DNA from: Prescottella defluvii
GTDB taxonomy: Bacteria > Actinomycetota > Actinomycetes > Mycobacteriales > Mycobacteriaceae
Direction: 5' to 3'
Assembly: GCF_000738775.1 (NCBI RefSeq)
Contig: NZ_JPOC01000026.1
Coordinates: 1-64,000 of the forward strand
DNA: 64,000 nucleotides
A program made the translations under genes and the position numbers. Position 1 is the first letter of the stretch; each line of letters begins with the position of its first letter. A model generated the notes under the pieces. That model did not search any database, was not told the DNA's origin, and saw nothing but the letters and a program-made list of their open reading frames with translations. Below, piece after piece: positions 6,498 to 16,250 of this stretch.

Positions 6498-8417
6498 TCA
6501 GGCGATACCTTCGCCGCTGGTGTCGCCGATCGCCTGATCCAACAGGCTGCGCCGATACTGCTCGAGAGCCACCAGATCGCCGAGCAGCGAATGGAACTCG
6601 TCGGAGTCGGTGGTCGGTGAGACCCGCTGCAGTTTGGATTTGAGCTCCGCGACCTGCTCGCCGACCCAGACCTCCTGCAGACGTGCCAGCACGCCGCGGA
6701 TGTAGCGGGGTGCGGTGTCGTCGTCGGTAGGTAGTGGCTCGACTGCGAGTTCCATCACGATCGACTGCACGACGAGGTCGTCGGCATTGCGTCCGACCGC
6801 GTCCACCCACTCGCCCCCGCCGAGGCCGGCGGAGGTCCCGCCTGCCGCGGCGACCGCCTCCCGCACCGCCGCATAGGCCGGATGGGTGAACGTCTCCCCC
6901 GGCAGCGAATCGAAGACCGTGCCCGCGACGGCCGGGTACTGCAGTGCCGCCTTGAGGGCGTCGCGCTGGGGCCACAGCGCCGGATCGTTGGGCCGCGGTC
7001 GGGGCACCCCGGCCGCCGGAGCGGCCGCCGGGACGTCGGCGACGGGACGCCGCTTGGTCGGTGCGACCCCACCGCCGCGCGCGAACTTGCGCGCCTCGTC
7101 CCGCACCCGACGCCGCACGGCGGGAATGTCGTCCCACCCGACCCAGCCGGACAACTGCACGGCGTACCCGTCACGCAGCGTCGGCTCCTTGATCCGCGCG
7201 ACCACCGGCACGGTGCGGCGCAACGCCTCCACCCGCCCCTCCGCGGTGTCCAGATCATGTTCGGAGAGAAGGGATTTGACGACGAACTCGAACATCGGGG
7301 TACGACGCGCGACCAGATCACGGACCGCCGCGTCGCCCGACTGCTGACGCAACTCGCACGGATCCATCCCGTCCGGCGCGATCGCGACGAACGTCTGCCC
7401 GGCCATCTTCTGGTCGCCCTCGAACGCCTTCATCGCGGCGGCCTGCCCGGCGGCGTCGCCGTCGAACGTGTAGATCACCTCACCGCGGAAATAACTGTCG
7501 TCCATGAGGAGTCGGCGCAGCATCGCGAGATGTTCGTCACCGAACGCGGTGCCGCACGACGCGACCGCGGTCTTCACCCCGGCCAGGTGCATCGCCATCA
7601 CGTCGGTGTAGCCCTCGACGACCACCGCCTGGTGGCCCTTCGCGATGTCCCGCTTGGCCAGGTCCAGACCGAACAGCACGTTCGACTTCTTGTAGAGGAT
7701 CGTCTCGGGGGTGTTGACGTACTTGCCGGGCATGGTGTCGTCGTCGAACAGCTTCCGGGCACCGAACCCGATGACGTCGCCCGCGAGGCTGCGGATCGGC
7801 CACAGCAGTCGGCGATGGAACCGGTCGATCGGTCCGCGGCGCCCCTCCTTGGACAGGCCCGCGGCCTCGAGTTCCTTCGCCTCGAACCCCTTCGCCATCA
7901 GATGCTTCGTCAGGGTGTCCCAGCCGTCCGGGGCGTAGCCGCAGCCGAACTGTGCGGCGGCAGCGGCGTCGAAGTTCCGTTCGGTGAGGTAGTCACGGGC
8001 CGCCTGGGCGTCGGGTCCCTTCAGCCGCTCCGCGTAGAACTCCTGCGCCGCCGCGTTGGCCGCGACCAGGCGCGCCCGGGTCCCCCGGTCGCGCTGCACC
8101 GACGGGCCGCCGCCCTCGTACGAGATCTGGTAGCCGATCCGATCGGCGAGCTGCTCGACGGCCTCCACGAAGCTGACGTGCTCGATCTTCTGCAGGAACG
8201 AGTAGACGTCACCGCCCTCGCCGCAGCCGAAGCAGTGGAAGTGCCCGTGATTGGGCCGGACGTGGAACGACGGGGACTTCTCGTCGTGGAAGGGGCACAG
8301 CCCCTTCATCGAATCGCCGCCCGCGCGCTTCAGCGAGACGAACTCGCCGACGATGTCCTCGATCCGAGTGCGTTCACGAACGGCCGCGATGTCTCTGTCA
8401 GGAATTCGGCCGGCCAC
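6498..8417 (-). CDS. dnaG: DNA primase DnaG
   Basis: A 639-aa primase that makes RNA primers at the replication fork. The N-terminal CHC2 zinc ribbon is complete (C41, H44, C62, C65). The TOPRIM domain shows EGYTDVMAMH with the catalytic Glu near residue 265 and DGDAAG near 318. The C-terminal part, after a Pro/Ala-rich linker near residue 460, is the helicase-binding domain. The length matches actinobacterial primases. It is followed upstream by dgt, 31 bp away and in the same direction, so the two are probably cotranscribed, as in M. tuberculosis. Confidence 0.97.
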   Translation of the reverse strand: MAGRIPDRDIAAVRERTRIEDIVGEFVSLKRAGGDSMKGLCPFHDEKSPSFHVRPNHGHFHCFGCGEGGDVYSFLQKIEHVSFVEAVEQLADRIGYQISYEGGGPSVQRDRGTRARLVAANAAAQEFYAERLKGPDAQAARDYLTERNFDAAAAAQFGCGYAPDGWDTLTKHLMAKGFEAKELEAAGLSKEGRRGPIDRFHRRLLWPIRSLAGDVIGFGARKLFDDDTMPGKYVNTPETILYKKSNVLFGLDLAKRDIAKGHQAVVVEGYTDVMAMHLAGVKTAVASCGTAFGDEHLAMLRRLLMDDSYFRGEVIYTFDGDAAGQAAAMKAFEGDQKMAGQTFVAIAPDGMDPCELRQQSGDAAVRDLVARRTPMFEFVVKSLLSEHDLDTAEGRVEALRRTVPVVARIKEPTLRDGYAVQLSGWVGWDDIPAVRRRVRDEARKFARGGGVAPTKRRPVADVPAAAPAAGVPRPRPNDPALWPQRDALKAALQYPAVAGTVFDSLPGETFTHPAYAAVREAVAAAGGTSAGLGGGEWVDAVGRNADDLVVQSIVMELAVEPLPTDDDTAPRYIRGVLARLQEVWVGEQVAELKSKLQRVSPTTDSDEFHSLLGDLVALEQYRRSLLDQAIGDTSGEGIA

Positions 8418-8448
8418 GAAGGCAGTCTAGGCGCTCCGCGCCCGCTGC

Positions 8449-9738
8449 CTACCCCCAGCTCGCCTGGGCACCCAGGCTCTGCTTGTCGATCCGTTCCAAC
8501 CGGCTCTCGGTGCACGAGGCGATCTGGTCGACGATCACCCGCACCCGCGCGGCGTCGTCGGCGGCGGCGTGCCACGCGGGCAGGAACAACGGATCCAGAC
8601 CGGACGGTGCGGTGCGCAGCAGCCACTCCGCGACCCGGTGCACGCGGTCGCGCTGCCGGTCCTGACGATTCCTGTGACCGGCGTCGGACATCACATAGTG
8701 CAGCGCGACCGTCTTGAGCAGCGCCACCTCGGCCGCCACGACCGGAGGCACCACGAGGTCGGCCCGATACCGTGTGTGCGGGCCGGGGCCGACGGCCGCC
8801 CGGGTGCCGCCGACGGCCGCCGACGCGAACCGACCCACCAGTTCGCTCGTGAGGTTCTTCAGCGCCACCGAACTGGCGAGGGTCCCGTCGTAGTCGCCGA
8901 CCGAGGCCACCACCGGCAGCCGCGACAGCCGTTCGGCCGCCTCCGCCAGCTCGTCGACGACCAGGCCCGGGAACTGCCTGGCCCCCACTTCGGCCAGCGC
9001 GCGCACCTCCACCGCGTCGCCCAGCACCCGCAGGTCGATGCGGCCGGCGATCACCCCGTCCTCGACGTCGTGCACCGAGTAGGCGACGTCGTCGGCCCAG
9101 TCCATCACCTGCGCTTCCATGCACTGCCGGCCCTCGGGCGCGCCCTCGCGCACCCACGCCAGCACCGCCGCGTCGTCGTCGTAGGCACCGAACTTCGCGC
9201 CGGGCCGCGGCCGGGTCCACGGGTACTTGATCGCGGCATCGAGTGACGCCCGGGTGAGGTTGAGCCCGACGCTGCGCCCGTCCGGGTCGAGGATCTTCGG
9301 CTCGAGGCTGGTGAGGATCCGCAGGTTCTGCGCGTTGCCCTCGAAGCCGCCGCAGCTCGCGGCGACCTCGTCGAGGGCCTTCTCGCCGTTGTGCCCGTAC
9401 GGCGGATGCCCGATGTCGTGGGCCAGGCCGGCCAGGTCGACGAGGTCGGGATCGAGCCCCAGCCCGTCGGCGATGCCACGACCGATCTGCGCCACCTCGA
9501 TCGAATGCGTCAGCCGGGTACGCGGGGTGTCGCCGTCCCGCGGACCGACCACCTGGGTCTTGTCCGCGAGTCGGCGCAGTGCCGCCGAATGCTGGACGCG
9601 GGCACGGTCACGGGAGAACGCCGAGCGATGCTGCGACGACTCCACCGTCGGCGCCAGTCCCGCGGTCTTGGGGGCCTCGGCCACGCGCCGGTCCAGATCG
9701 TGCGCGGTGTAGGCCGCGTGCGTTGCGGGATCGGTCAC
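8449..9738 (-). CDS. dgt: Deoxyguanosinetriphosphate triphosphohydrolase-like protein
   Basis: A 429-aa HD-domain dNTP triphosphohydrolase that would cleave dGTP (or other dNTPs) to the nucleoside and tripolyphosphate, tuning nucleotide pools near the primase. The HD motif is visible as [15 protein letters not shown], preceded by [14 protein letters not shown] with the first metal-binding His. GTG at 9738 overlaps the stop of the upstream YdcF-like gene by 4 nt (GTGA) and gives a length like the mycobacterial protein (about 430 aa). The frame extends to 9927 but that part lies inside the neighbour's coding sequence. Confidence 0.93.
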   Translation of the reverse strand: MTDPATHAAYTAHDLDRRVAEAPKTAGLAPTVESSQHRSAFSRDRARVQHSAALRRLADKTQVVGPRDGDTPRTRLTHSIEVAQIGRGIADGLGLDPDLVDLAGLAHDIGHPPYGHNGEKALDEVAASCGGFEGNAQNLRILTSLEPKILDPDGRSVGLNLTRASLDAAIKYPWTRPRPGAKFGAYDDDAAVLAWVREGAPEGRQCMEAQVMDWADDVAYSVHDVEDGVIAGRIDLRVLGDAVEVRALAEVGARQFPGLVVDELAEAAERLSRLPVVASVGDYDGTLASSVALKNLTSELVGRFASAAVGGTRAAVGPGPHTRYRADLVVPPVVAAEVALLKTVALHYVMSDAGHRNRQDRQRDRVHRVAEWLLRTAPSGLDPLFLPAWHAAADDAARVRVIVDQIASCTESRLERIDKQSLGAQASWG

Positions 9739-10430
9739 TGGCCCGCCGTGTACTGGAAGTCCGCCGAGAAGTGGGTGAGCTGGTACCACAGCAGAGCGCC
9801 TGTCTCCCTCGTGATTCCGTGCAACTGCGATTCCCTGGTGATCACCGCGGGCCCCTGACGGGTGGGTGCGGTCCACGCCTCGAGGCCCGCGTCGCGGGCC
9901 ATGGTGCGGGTGCGCAGCGAATGCCACGGATCGCTCACCAGCACCGCCGAGTGCATGCCCCGTTGCCCCATCTCGCGACTGACCGCCTCGACGCTGAGCA
10001 GGGTGTCGGAGCCTTCCTCGACGGCGAGAATCGCGTCGGCGGGCACGCCCTCGTCGATCAGGAAGTTCTTCCCGGACGCGGCCTCGGTGTACTGGTCACC
10101 CTCCTGCTTTCCGCCGACGGTGACGATGGCCGGGGCCACACCCTGTTCGTAGAGCTTGCGGGCCTGGTCCAGCCGGGCCTCGAACACCGACGACGGGGTG
10201 CCCGCGTACTGCGCGGCGCCGAGCACGACGATCGCATCGGCGGGCGTGGTGTCGGTGATCCGCGCGACCTGCCACACCCGGAAGGCCGTGCCGCCGACCA
10301 GAACGAGGCCGATCAGCACGGTCCCGAGCACGACCCGCCCGGTCCAGCGGGCCACCGCGGCACCGAACGAACGGCGCGGCACGGGCCGGGGCGACAGTCC
10401 CGGGGGGTCGTAACTGGGGGCGGTACTCAC
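9735..10430 (-). CDS. YdcF/ElyC-family (DUF218) membrane protein
   Basis: A 231-aa protein with a short Pro-rich cytoplasmic N-terminus, one membrane helix ([19 protein letters not shown]), and an extracytoplasmic DUF218 domain. That domain begins [13 protein letters not shown] and contains [23 protein letters not shown] and SDPWHSLR, all typical of SanA/ElyC/YdcF proteins linked to cell-envelope integrity. GTG at 10430 (VSTAPSYD) fits the family; the longer frame would run into the divergent neighbour. It is translationally coupled to dgt. It sits between dgt and the Rv2345-like gene, where M. tuberculosis has no such gene as far as I recall. Confidence 0.85.
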   Translation of the reverse strand: MSTAPSYDPPGLSPRPVPRRSFGAAVARWTGRVVLGTVLIGLVLVGGTAFRVWQVARITDTTPADAIVVLGAAQYAGTPSSVFEARLDQARKLYEQGVAPAIVTVGGKQEGDQYTEAASGKNFLIDEGVPADAILAVEEGSDTLLSVEAVSREMGQRGMHSAVLVSDPWHSLRTRTMARDAGLEAWTAPTRQGPAVITRESQLHGITRETGALLWYQLTHFSADFQYTAGQ

Positions 10431-10498
10431 GCCCCGATTCTGCCAGTCGCCCGCCCGGGTCGCCGATGACGACGCGCAGCACCGGATAGATTCCTCGT

Positions 10499-12559
10499 AT
10501 GGCACACGCACCGTCGCGTTCACTCGCTCGCCAGTTCACGCCGCACCGATCGGTGGCCGCGACGGCCGTCGCCGCGTTGCTCGTCCTGGGCACCCTCCTG
10601 TTCGCGCCCGCAACGGCCACGGCGGAGGCCCCGCTACGGCTACCCGACCACATCACCGACCTGTCGGGGGTGCTCGACTCCGGTCAACGCTCGGACGTCC
10701 AGGACGCACTCGACACGCTCTTCGACGAGCACAAGGTCTCGCTGTGGGTGGTGTACGTCGCCGACTTCGACGGACTCTCCGAGGAGGCGTGGACGGAGCA
10801 GACCGCGAAGCTGAGCAGCCTCGGCAACAAGGACGCACTGCTCGCCGTCGCCACGACGGACCGTTCGTACTACTTCGATGTCCCCGAAGCGCTTTCGGAC
10901 GTCACCAATGCAGAGATCGCGTCGATCCGCACCGACTCCGTGGAACCTGCACTGCGCGAGCGGGACTGGCCCGGTGCCGCGATCGCCGCGGCGGGCGGGC
11001 TCGGGGACGCGATGACCGCCTCGGGCGCGTCGTGGACGATTCTCGGCGTCGGGTTCGGCGTCGTGGCGGTCGCGGGTGGCGGCGTCTACCTCTACTCCCG
11101 CAAGAAGCGGGGCGACCGGCTCGACGCCGCCGTCGCCGCGGCCCGCCAGGTCGATCCCACCGATCCCGAAGCTCTTGCCGCGCTGCCCGTTCCGGCTCTC
11201 GACGCACTCGCGAAGGACGCCCTCGTCGAGATGGACAACGCCCTCCGCACCAGCGAGGAGGAGCTGAACCTGGCCGTCGGCGAGTTCGGCGCCGACGCCA
11301 CCGCACCGTTCACGGCGGCCTTCGAGCAGGCCCGCGGGACACTGGCGGCCGCGTTCACGATCCGCCAGCGGCTCGACGACGACATTCCCGAGACGCCGCA
11401 GCAGCAGCGCGAGATGCTCACCGAACTCATCACCACCTGCGGACGCGCCGACCGCGAACTGAACGCCCGGGTCGCGGAATTCGACGCGATGCGCGACCTG
11501 CTGATCGACGCCCCCTCGCGCCTGGATGCGCTCACCCAGGAGGTCGTCGCGCTCACCGTCCGCGTTCCGTCGGCGGAAACTGCGCTCGCGTCACTGCGAG
11601 GCGAGTTCCCGGCCTCGGTGCTGGCGACCGTCGAGAAGAACCCCGACATGGCGCGTGAACGGATCGCGTTCGCGGAGCAGAACATCGCGGCCGGGCGCGA
11701 GGCGACGACACTGCCGGCCGGCAAGCAGGGTCCGGCGGTGGTCGCGATCCGCGCGGCGGAGGGTGCGCTGAACCAGGCCCGGCAACTACTCGATGCGGTC
11801 GCGCGGGCCGACACCGACATCCGGCACGCCATCGCGACCCTGCCGGCGGCGATGGCCGACGTGCAGGAAGGCATCTCCGCGGCCTCAGCCCTCGCCCAGC
11901 AGGGTGGGCCGAAACTCGCCGAAGCGAAGGCCGCCGCCGAGGCGGCACTGCGGAATGCGCAGGCCGCGAAGGACACCGATCCGCTGGGCAGCTTCACCCA
12001 GGTCGTCGACGCGGACGCGAAGCTCGACGCCGTGCTCGCCGAGGCACAGGAGGCCCGGCAGCAAGCCGATCGCGCCCGGCAGCGCCTCGACCAGGACCTC
12101 ACCGCTGCGGCAGCCCAGGTCAGTGCTGCGGCGGACTTCATCTCCACCCGGCGCGGCGCCGTCGGCGCGGAGGCCCGCACCCGGTTGTCGGAGGCGCAGC
12201 GGCACCTGCAGGCCGCACAGCAGCTCGCCGACACGGATCCGTCGACGGCGCTGCAGCACGCGCAGTCCGCCACCGAACTGGGGTCCCGGGCACTGTGGGC
12301 GGCGCAGGCGGACGTGAACCGGTATCAGGACGATCAGCGCAACCAGCGCCCGCCGAGCGGCGGCGTGTCGGGGGGCGGCGGCAACGCGGCCGGCGCGATC
12401 CTCGGCGGCATCCTCATCGACAGCATGCTGCGCGGGAGCCGCGGCGGCGGCAACTGGGGCGGCCGCGGCAGCGGAGGGTGGGGCGGACCCGGCCCCGGAT
12501 CGTTCGGCGGGCCCAGCAGTTCGGGCCGGATCGGCCGTGGCGGCGGTGGCCGCTTCTAG
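10499..12559 (+). CDS. Secreted/membrane TPM-domain protein, Rv2345 type
   Basis: A 686-aa envelope protein. Residues 1-42 form a signal segment (ATAVAALLVLGTLLFAPATATA). A TPM domain follows (about 48-175), opening LPDHITDLSGVLDSGQR with the Y/F-rich strand DRSYYFDVPEAL. One membrane helix lies near 183-200 (TILGVGFGVVAVAGGGVYL), then a long alanine-rich helical, probably coiled-coil, region to about 610. The tail is Gly-rich (GNWGGRGSGGWGGPGPG). TPM proteins are linked to photosystem repair in plants and to phosphatase or membrane roles in bacteria; the bacterial function is unsettled. The order dnaG-dgt-this gene matches M. tuberculosis Rv2343c-Rv2345. A large hairpin follows the stop. Confidence 0.87.
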   Translation: MAHAPSRSLARQFTPHRSVAATAVAALLVLGTLLFAPATATAEAPLRLPDHITDLSGVLDSGQRSDVQDALDTLFDEHKVSLWVVYVADFDGLSEEAWTEQTAKLSSLGNKDALLAVATTDRSYYFDVPEALSDVTNAEIASIRTDSVEPALRERDWPGAAIAAAGGLGDAMTASGASWTILGVGFGVVAVAGGGVYLYSRKKRGDRLDAAVAAARQVDPTDPEALAALPVPALDALAKDALVEMDNALRTSEEELNLAVGEFGADATAPFTAAFEQARGTLAAAFTIRQRLDDDIPETPQQQREMLTELITTCGRADRELNARVAEFDAMRDLLIDAPSRLDALTQEVVALTVRVPSAETALASLRGEFPASVLATVEKNPDMARERIAFAEQNIAAGREATTLPAGKQGPAVVAIRAAEGALNQARQLLDAVARADTDIRHAIATLPAAMADVQEGISAASALAQQGGPKLAEAKAAAEAALRNAQAAKDTDPLGSFTQVVDADAKLDAVLAEAQEARQQADRARQRLDQDLTAAAAQVSAAADFISTRRGAVGAEARTRLSEAQRHLQAAQQLADTDPSTALQHAQSATELGSRALWAAQADVNRYQDDQRNQRPPSGGVSGGGGNAAGAILGGILIDSMLRGSRGGGNWGGRGSGGWGGPGPGSFGGPSSSGRIGRGGGGRF

Positions 12560-12570
12560 ACCCCGAACGG

Positions 12571-12617
12571 CCGAATGTCACATGCGTTCAGTCGAACTGA
12601 ACGCATGTGACATTCGG
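12571..12617. terminator. Perfect 22-bp-arm hairpin between convergent genes
   Basis: Left arm CCGAATGTCACATGCG... and its exact complement flank a 3-nt CGA loop, 12 bp after the TPM gene stop and 8 bp before the glyS stop. There is no clear U-tract on either side. Position and symmetry suit a bidirectional terminator, but it may also be a member of a dispersed palindromic repeat family. Confidence 0.75.
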
Positions 12618-12625
12618 CAGGGAAA

Positions 12626-14017
12626 TCAGGCGCCGATCAGGCGCTGCGCGAGGTAGCCCTCGACCTGGTCGAGCGAGACGCGCTCCTGCGCCATGGTGTC
12701 GCGCTCACGGACGGTGACCGCGTGGTCGTCGAGCGTGTCGAAGTCGACGGTGATGCAGAACGGCGTGCCGATCTCGTCCTGGCGGCGGTAGCGGCGACCG
12801 ATGGCGCCGGCGTCGTCGAACTCGACGTTCCAGTGCTGACGCAGCGTGGTCGCGAGGTCCTTGGCCTTCGGGGTGAGGTCGGCGTTGCGGCTCAGCGGCA
12901 GCACCGCGGCCTTGACCGGGGCCAGGCGACGGTCCAGACGCAGCACCGTGCGGGTGTCGACGCCGCCCTTGGCGTTGGGTGCCTCGTCCTCGGTGTACGC
13001 GTCGACGAGGAACGCCATGACCGAACGGGTCAGACCCGCTGCCGGCTCGATGACGTACGGCGTGTAGCGCTCACCGCTGGTCTGATCGAAGTAGTTCAGA
13101 TCCGTGCCCGACGCCTTGGAGTGCGTGGCGAGGTCGTAGTCGGTGCGGTTCGCGATGCCCTCGAGCTCGCCCCACTCGCTGCCCTGGAAGTGGAAGCGGT
13201 ACTCGATGTCGACGGTGCGCTTGGAGTAGTGCGACAGCTTCTCCTGCGCGTGCTCGTACAGGCGCAGGTTGTCCTTGTTGATGCCCAGGCCGGTGTACCA
13301 GTCCATGCGGTAGTCGATCCAGTACTGGTGCCACTCTTCGTCCTCGCCGGGCTTGACGAAGAACTCCATCTCCATCTGCTCGAACTCGCGGGTGCGGAAG
13401 ATGAAGTTGCCGGGGGTGATCTCGTTGCGGAAGCTCTTGCCGATCTGGCCGATGCCGAACGGCGGCTTCTTGCGCGACGTGGTGAGCACGTTCGCGAAGT
13501 TCACGAAGATGCCCTGCGCGGTCTCCGGACGCAGGTAGTGCAGGCCGGTCTCGCTGTCGACGGGGCCGAGGTACGTCTTGAGCAGGCCGGAGAACGCCTT
13601 CGGCTCGGTCCACTGACCCTTGGTGCCGCAGTCCGGGCACACGATCTCGGTCATCGCCACGGCGTCCGGATCGTCGAGCTTGTGCTTCTCCGCGTACGCC
13701 TCCTGCAGGTGGTCCTGGCGGTGGCGCTTGTGGCAGTTGAGGCACTCGACGAGCGGGTCGGTGAACACGTCGACGTGGCCGGAGGCCTCCCACACCTGGC
13801 GGGGCAGGATCACCGACGAGTCGAGGCCGACGACGTCCTCACGGCCGGTGACCATGTTGCGCCACCACTGCTTCTTGATGTTCTCCTTGAGCTCGACGCC
13901 GAGCGGACCGTAGTCCCAGGCCGACTTGGTGCCACCGTAGATCTCACCACACGGGTAGACGAGCCCACGGCGCTTGGCGAGGTTGGCGACGGTATCGATC
14001 TTGGACTTGGGTGCCAC
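12626..14017 (-). CDS. glyS: Glycyl-tRNA synthetase (class II, alpha2 type)
   Basis: A 463-aa single-chain GlyRS that charges tRNA-Gly. Class II motifs are clear: motif 2 around [19 protein letters not shown] and motif 3 around [17 protein letters not shown], with RPETAQGIF upstream. A zinc-binding insertion shows CLNCHKRH and CPDC. GTG at 14017 ([10 protein letters not shown]) is preferred because GGAGAG lies 7 nt upstream. An ATG 15 bp further upstream (14032) would add MESTQ but has no ribosome site. The frame extends to 14302 across the smtB regulatory region and is not credible there. It is divergent from smtB-zur, as in M. tuberculosis (Rv2357c/Rv2358-59). Confidence 0.96.
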   Translation of the reverse strand: MAPKSKIDTVANLAKRRGLVYPCGEIYGGTKSAWDYGPLGVELKENIKKQWWRNMVTGREDVVGLDSSVILPRQVWEASGHVDVFTDPLVECLNCHKRHRQDHLQEAYAEKHKLDDPDAVAMTEIVCPDCGTKGQWTEPKAFSGLLKTYLGPVDSETGLHYLRPETAQGIFVNFANVLTTSRKKPPFGIGQIGKSFRNEITPGNFIFRTREFEQMEMEFFVKPGEDEEWHQYWIDYRMDWYTGLGINKDNLRLYEHAQEKLSHYSKRTVDIEYRFHFQGSEWGELEGIANRTDYDLATHSKASGTDLNYFDQTSGERYTPYVIEPAAGLTRSVMAFLVDAYTEDEAPNAKGGVDTRTVLRLDRRLAPVKAAVLPLSRNADLTPKAKDLATTLRQHWNVEFDDAGAIGRRYRRQDEIGTPFCITVDFDTLDDHAVTVRERDTMAQERVSLDQVEGYLAQRLIGA

Positions 14018-14113
14018 TTGGGTGCTCTCCATCTGGGTAATAGATGCGTGGTTCACGTGCGGTTTTCGCCTGTCCAGCCTATCGGTACCCGCGGCGGCGT
14101 CCACGCACCCCGG

Positions 14114-14151
14114 TTGACATGCACATTCGTGCATATCAAAATGGATATGAT
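14114..14151 (+). promoter_or_regulatory. smtB-zur promoter with two inverted repeats
   Basis: A TTGACA -35 hexamer lies at 14114-14119. Two AT-rich dyads overlap the promoter: ATGCAC-ATTC-GTGCAT (14119-14134) and CATATC-6nt-GATATG (14132-14149). A TATGAT element is at 14146-14151 and a weaker CAAAAT, 17 bp from the -35, at 14137-14142. The AT-rich dyads in GC-rich DNA are typical of ArsR/SmtB operators, so autorepression by the first gene product is inferred. Confidence 0.65.
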
Positions 14152-14205
14152 TTGCAATAAGGTGGCGAGTTCGACCCTGCCCGACCCCAGACGAGGAGTT
14201 GCACC

Positions 14206-14574
14206 GTGAGCGTTGCCGACGCGGGAGACCTGCGAGCCGACGCGCACGACCACGGGCCCTGCGCCGACACCCCGGCGGCACCCGTGCCCTCCAAGGAGAC
14301 ACTCGCCTCGGCGGGCGAGATCCTGCGGGCCCTCGCCGCCCCGGTCCGCATCGCGATCGTGCTCCAACTGCACGAATCGCAGCGCTGCGTTCACGAACTG
14401 GTCGGCGCGCTAGGAGTCACCCAGCCCCTGATCAGCCAGCACCTACGGGTCCTCAAGTCGGCCGGTGTCGTGCACGGCGAACGCAACGGCCGCGAAGTCA
14501 TGTACCGACTGGTGGACGACCACCTCGCCCACATCGTCGTCGACGCCGTGGCCCACGCAGAGGAAGAAGGATGA
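14206..14574 (+). CDS. smtB: ArsR/SmtB-family zinc-responsive repressor
   Basis: A 122-aa winged-helix repressor. The recognition region is [26 protein letters not shown]. The alpha-5 metal site is intact: [18 protein letters not shown] carries D, H, H and E at the relative spacing 1-3-14-17 known from SmtB zinc sensors. The N-terminal 25 residues add extra His/Cys (DAHDHGPC). GTG at 14206 has GAGGAG 7 nt upstream. Its stop overlaps the zur start (ATGA). Known logic in mycobacteria: SmtB represses its own operon when zinc is low and is released by zinc, so that Zur is made. Confidence 0.93.
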   Translation: MSVADAGDLRADAHDHGPCADTPAAPVPSKETLASAGEILRALAAPVRIAIVLQLHESQRCVHELVGALGVTQPLISQHLRVLKSAGVVHGERNGREVMYRLVDDHLAHIVVDAVAHAEEEG

Positions 14575-15008
14575 CCGAGAACGTGACGGACGGAACCGAC
14601 AGCCGCCGACGCCCCACCGTCGGCGTGCGCTCGACCAAGCAGCGCAGCGCGATCTCCGCACTGCTCGACGAGATCACCGAGTTCCGCTCCGCCCAGGAAC
14701 TGCACGACGAACTCCGCAAGCGCGGCGAAGGCATCGGCCTCACCACCGTGTATCGGACGCTGCAGACCCTGGCCGACGCCGGCACCGTCGACGTGCTCCG
14801 CACCGACTCCGGCGAATCGGTGTACCGCCGATGCTCGAGCGGCCATCACCACCACCTCGTCTGCCGCGGCTGCGGATTCACCGTCGAGGTCGACGGACCC
14901 GCCGTCGAGCAGTGGTCACAGACCATCGCCGACAGCAACGGCTTCACCGACGTCAGCCACACCCTCGAGATCTTCGGCACCTGCCGGGACTGCGCCCAGG
15001 CGTCGTAG
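14571..15008 (+). CDS. zur: Zinc uptake regulator Zur (Fur family)
   Basis: A 145-aa Fur-family repressor that, when loaded with zinc, would shut off zinc import and alternative ribosomal protein genes. The DNA-binding part includes TKQRSAISALLDE and GIGLTTVYRTLQTLADAG. The metal-binding C-terminal half contains GHHHHLVCRGCG and a second pair GTCRDC, the expected structural CxxC...CxxC zinc site. ATG at 14571 overlaps the smtB stop, so the two are translationally coupled, matching M. tuberculosis Rv2358-Rv2359 (furB). Confidence 0.95.
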   Translation: MTENVTDGTDSRRRPTVGVRSTKQRSAISALLDEITEFRSAQELHDELRKRGEGIGLTTVYRTLQTLADAGTVDVLRTDSGESVYRRCSSGHHHHLVCRGCGFTVEVDGPAVEQWSQTIADSNGFTDVSHTLEIFGTCRDCAQAS

Positions 15009-15033
15009 TCACGGCGACCACGTGGCTCGCCGG

Positions 15034-15441
15034 CTACGCCAGCAGCCCCTTCCGGGCCTCCTCGGCACCGGACAGCACCAGCAACAGCATCGTGGTGAGC
15101 GGCGCGTCCGCCAGCCCCGTCGCGGGGAACGTGTAGCGCAGCACCACATCCGCGAACTTGCCGCGGGTGATCACGTTGATCGACCCGAACTGCAGTTGCG
15201 CATTCCGCTCGGCCGCCCGCTTGTGCAGCGCCGGTTTGGCGGTCCGGTCCCAGGCCAGCACCCCGGTCAGCGACAGCACGTCCAGGCCGTCGGCGAGAGT
15301 GACCGCCCGCAGCGAGCACAGCGCGCCGCCGTACTCGAACCGCAGCGAACCGTCGTCGTCCGCGTCGACGGTGACGAATCCGCCGAGCGCCTCACGCACC
15401 CGCGCCTGCAGCGCCTCCGCGGAATCGATCCCGCCACTCAC
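15034..15441 (-). CDS. Conserved hypothetical protein, Rv2360c type
   Basis: A 135-aa protein with no signal peptide or membrane helix. Alternating beta/alpha segments ([50 protein letters not shown]) resemble YbjN/secretion-chaperone-like folds, but the assignment is tentative. GTG at 15441 overlaps the uppS stop (GTGA), so it is translated with uppS; the longer frame to 15501 lies within uppS. Position matches Rv2360c in M. tuberculosis. Function unknown. Confidence 0.8.
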   Translation of the reverse strand: MSGGIDSAEALQARVREALGGFVTVDADDDGSLRFEYGGALCSLRAVTLADGLDVLSLTGVLAWDRTAKPALHKRAAERNAQLQFGSINVITRGKFADVVLRYTFPATGLADAPLTTMLLLVLSGAEEARKGLLA

Positions 15442-16250
15442 TGGTACTTCACCCCACCGAACCGTCGGTCCCGCGACGCGTACTCGACGCACGCCGCCCA
15501 CAGGTCGCGGCGGTCGAAATCGGGAAACAGCTTCTCCTGGAACACCAGTTCCGCGTAGGCCGCCTGCCAGATCAGGAAGTTCGACGTCCGCTGCTCGCCC
15601 GACGGGCGCAGGAACAGGTCGACGTCGGGCATGTCCGGCTCGTCGAGGTACTTCGCGAAGGTGGTCTCGGTGATCTTCTCCGGGTCGATCTCACCGGCGG
15701 CGACCCGGCGCGCGATCTCCCGTGCCGCGTCGGCGATCTCGGCGCGGCCGCCGTAGTTGACGCACATCGTCAGCGTCATGACGGTGTTGTCCTTGGTCAG
15801 TTCCTCGGCGATCTCGAGTTCCTTGATCACGCTGCGCCACAGCCGCGGTCGGCGCCCGGCCCAGCGCACCCGGACGCCCATCTCGTGCATCTCGTCGCGG
15901 CGGCGGCGGATGACGTCGCGGTTGAAGCCCATGAGGAACTTGACCTCGTCCGGGCTGCGCTTCCAGTTCTCGGTGGAGAACGCGTACGCGGACAGCCACT
16001 TCACGCCGATCTCGATGCAGCCCTCGAGGGTGTCCATCAGGACCGCCTCGCCGCGCTCGTGGCCCGCGGTCCGCGGCAGCCCCTGATCCTGCGCCCAGCG
16101 GCCGTTGCCGTCCATCACCAGCGCCACATGGTTGGGAATCAACTCGGGCTGCAGAATCGGCGGACGGGCACCCGAGGGGTGCGGAGAGGGCGGGCGGATC
16201 TCGCGGTCAGGCCGAGCTTGCGGTTCGCGTCGTCGAATCACGCTCCCCAT
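15438..16250 (-). CDS. uppS: Z-decaprenyl diphosphate synthase (cis-prenyltransferase)
   Basis: A 270-aa cis-prenyltransferase that elongates prenyl diphosphate with isopentenyl diphosphate to make the C50 (or C55) lipid carrier used for peptidoglycan, arabinogalactan and lipoarabinomannan. The catalytic motif MDGNGRWA is at residues 46-53, AFSTENWKR follows, and [16 protein letters not shown] near residue 215 binds the diphosphate. ATG at 16250 lies inside the 3' end of recO (44-nt overlap). About 40 N-terminal residues are Arg/Pro-rich and outside the fold. The cluster recO-uppS-Rv2360c type matches mycobacteria. Confidence 0.94.
   Translation of the reverse strand: MGSVIRRREPQARPDREIRPPSPHPSGARPPILQPELIPNHVALVMDGNGRWAQDQGLPRTAGHERGEAVLMDTLEGCIEIGVKWLSAYAFSTENWKRSPDEVKFLMGFNRDVIRRRRDEMHEMGVRVRWAGRRPRLWRSVIKELEIAEELTKDNTVMTLTMCVNYGGRAEIADAAREIARRVAAGEIDPEKITETTFAKYLDEPDMPDVDLFLRPSGEQRTSNFLIWQAAYAELVFQEKLFPDFDRRDLWAACVEYASRDRRFGGVKYQ

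Noticed and set aside
6882-8717. A 611-codon plus-strand frame opposite dnaG
   Set aside because: Antisense shadow of dnaG, whose zinc ribbon and TOPRIM motifs are intact.
12722-14209. A 495-codon plus-strand frame opposite glyS
   Set aside because: Antisense shadow with Val/Asp/Arg-rich low-information protein; glyS carries all class II motifs.
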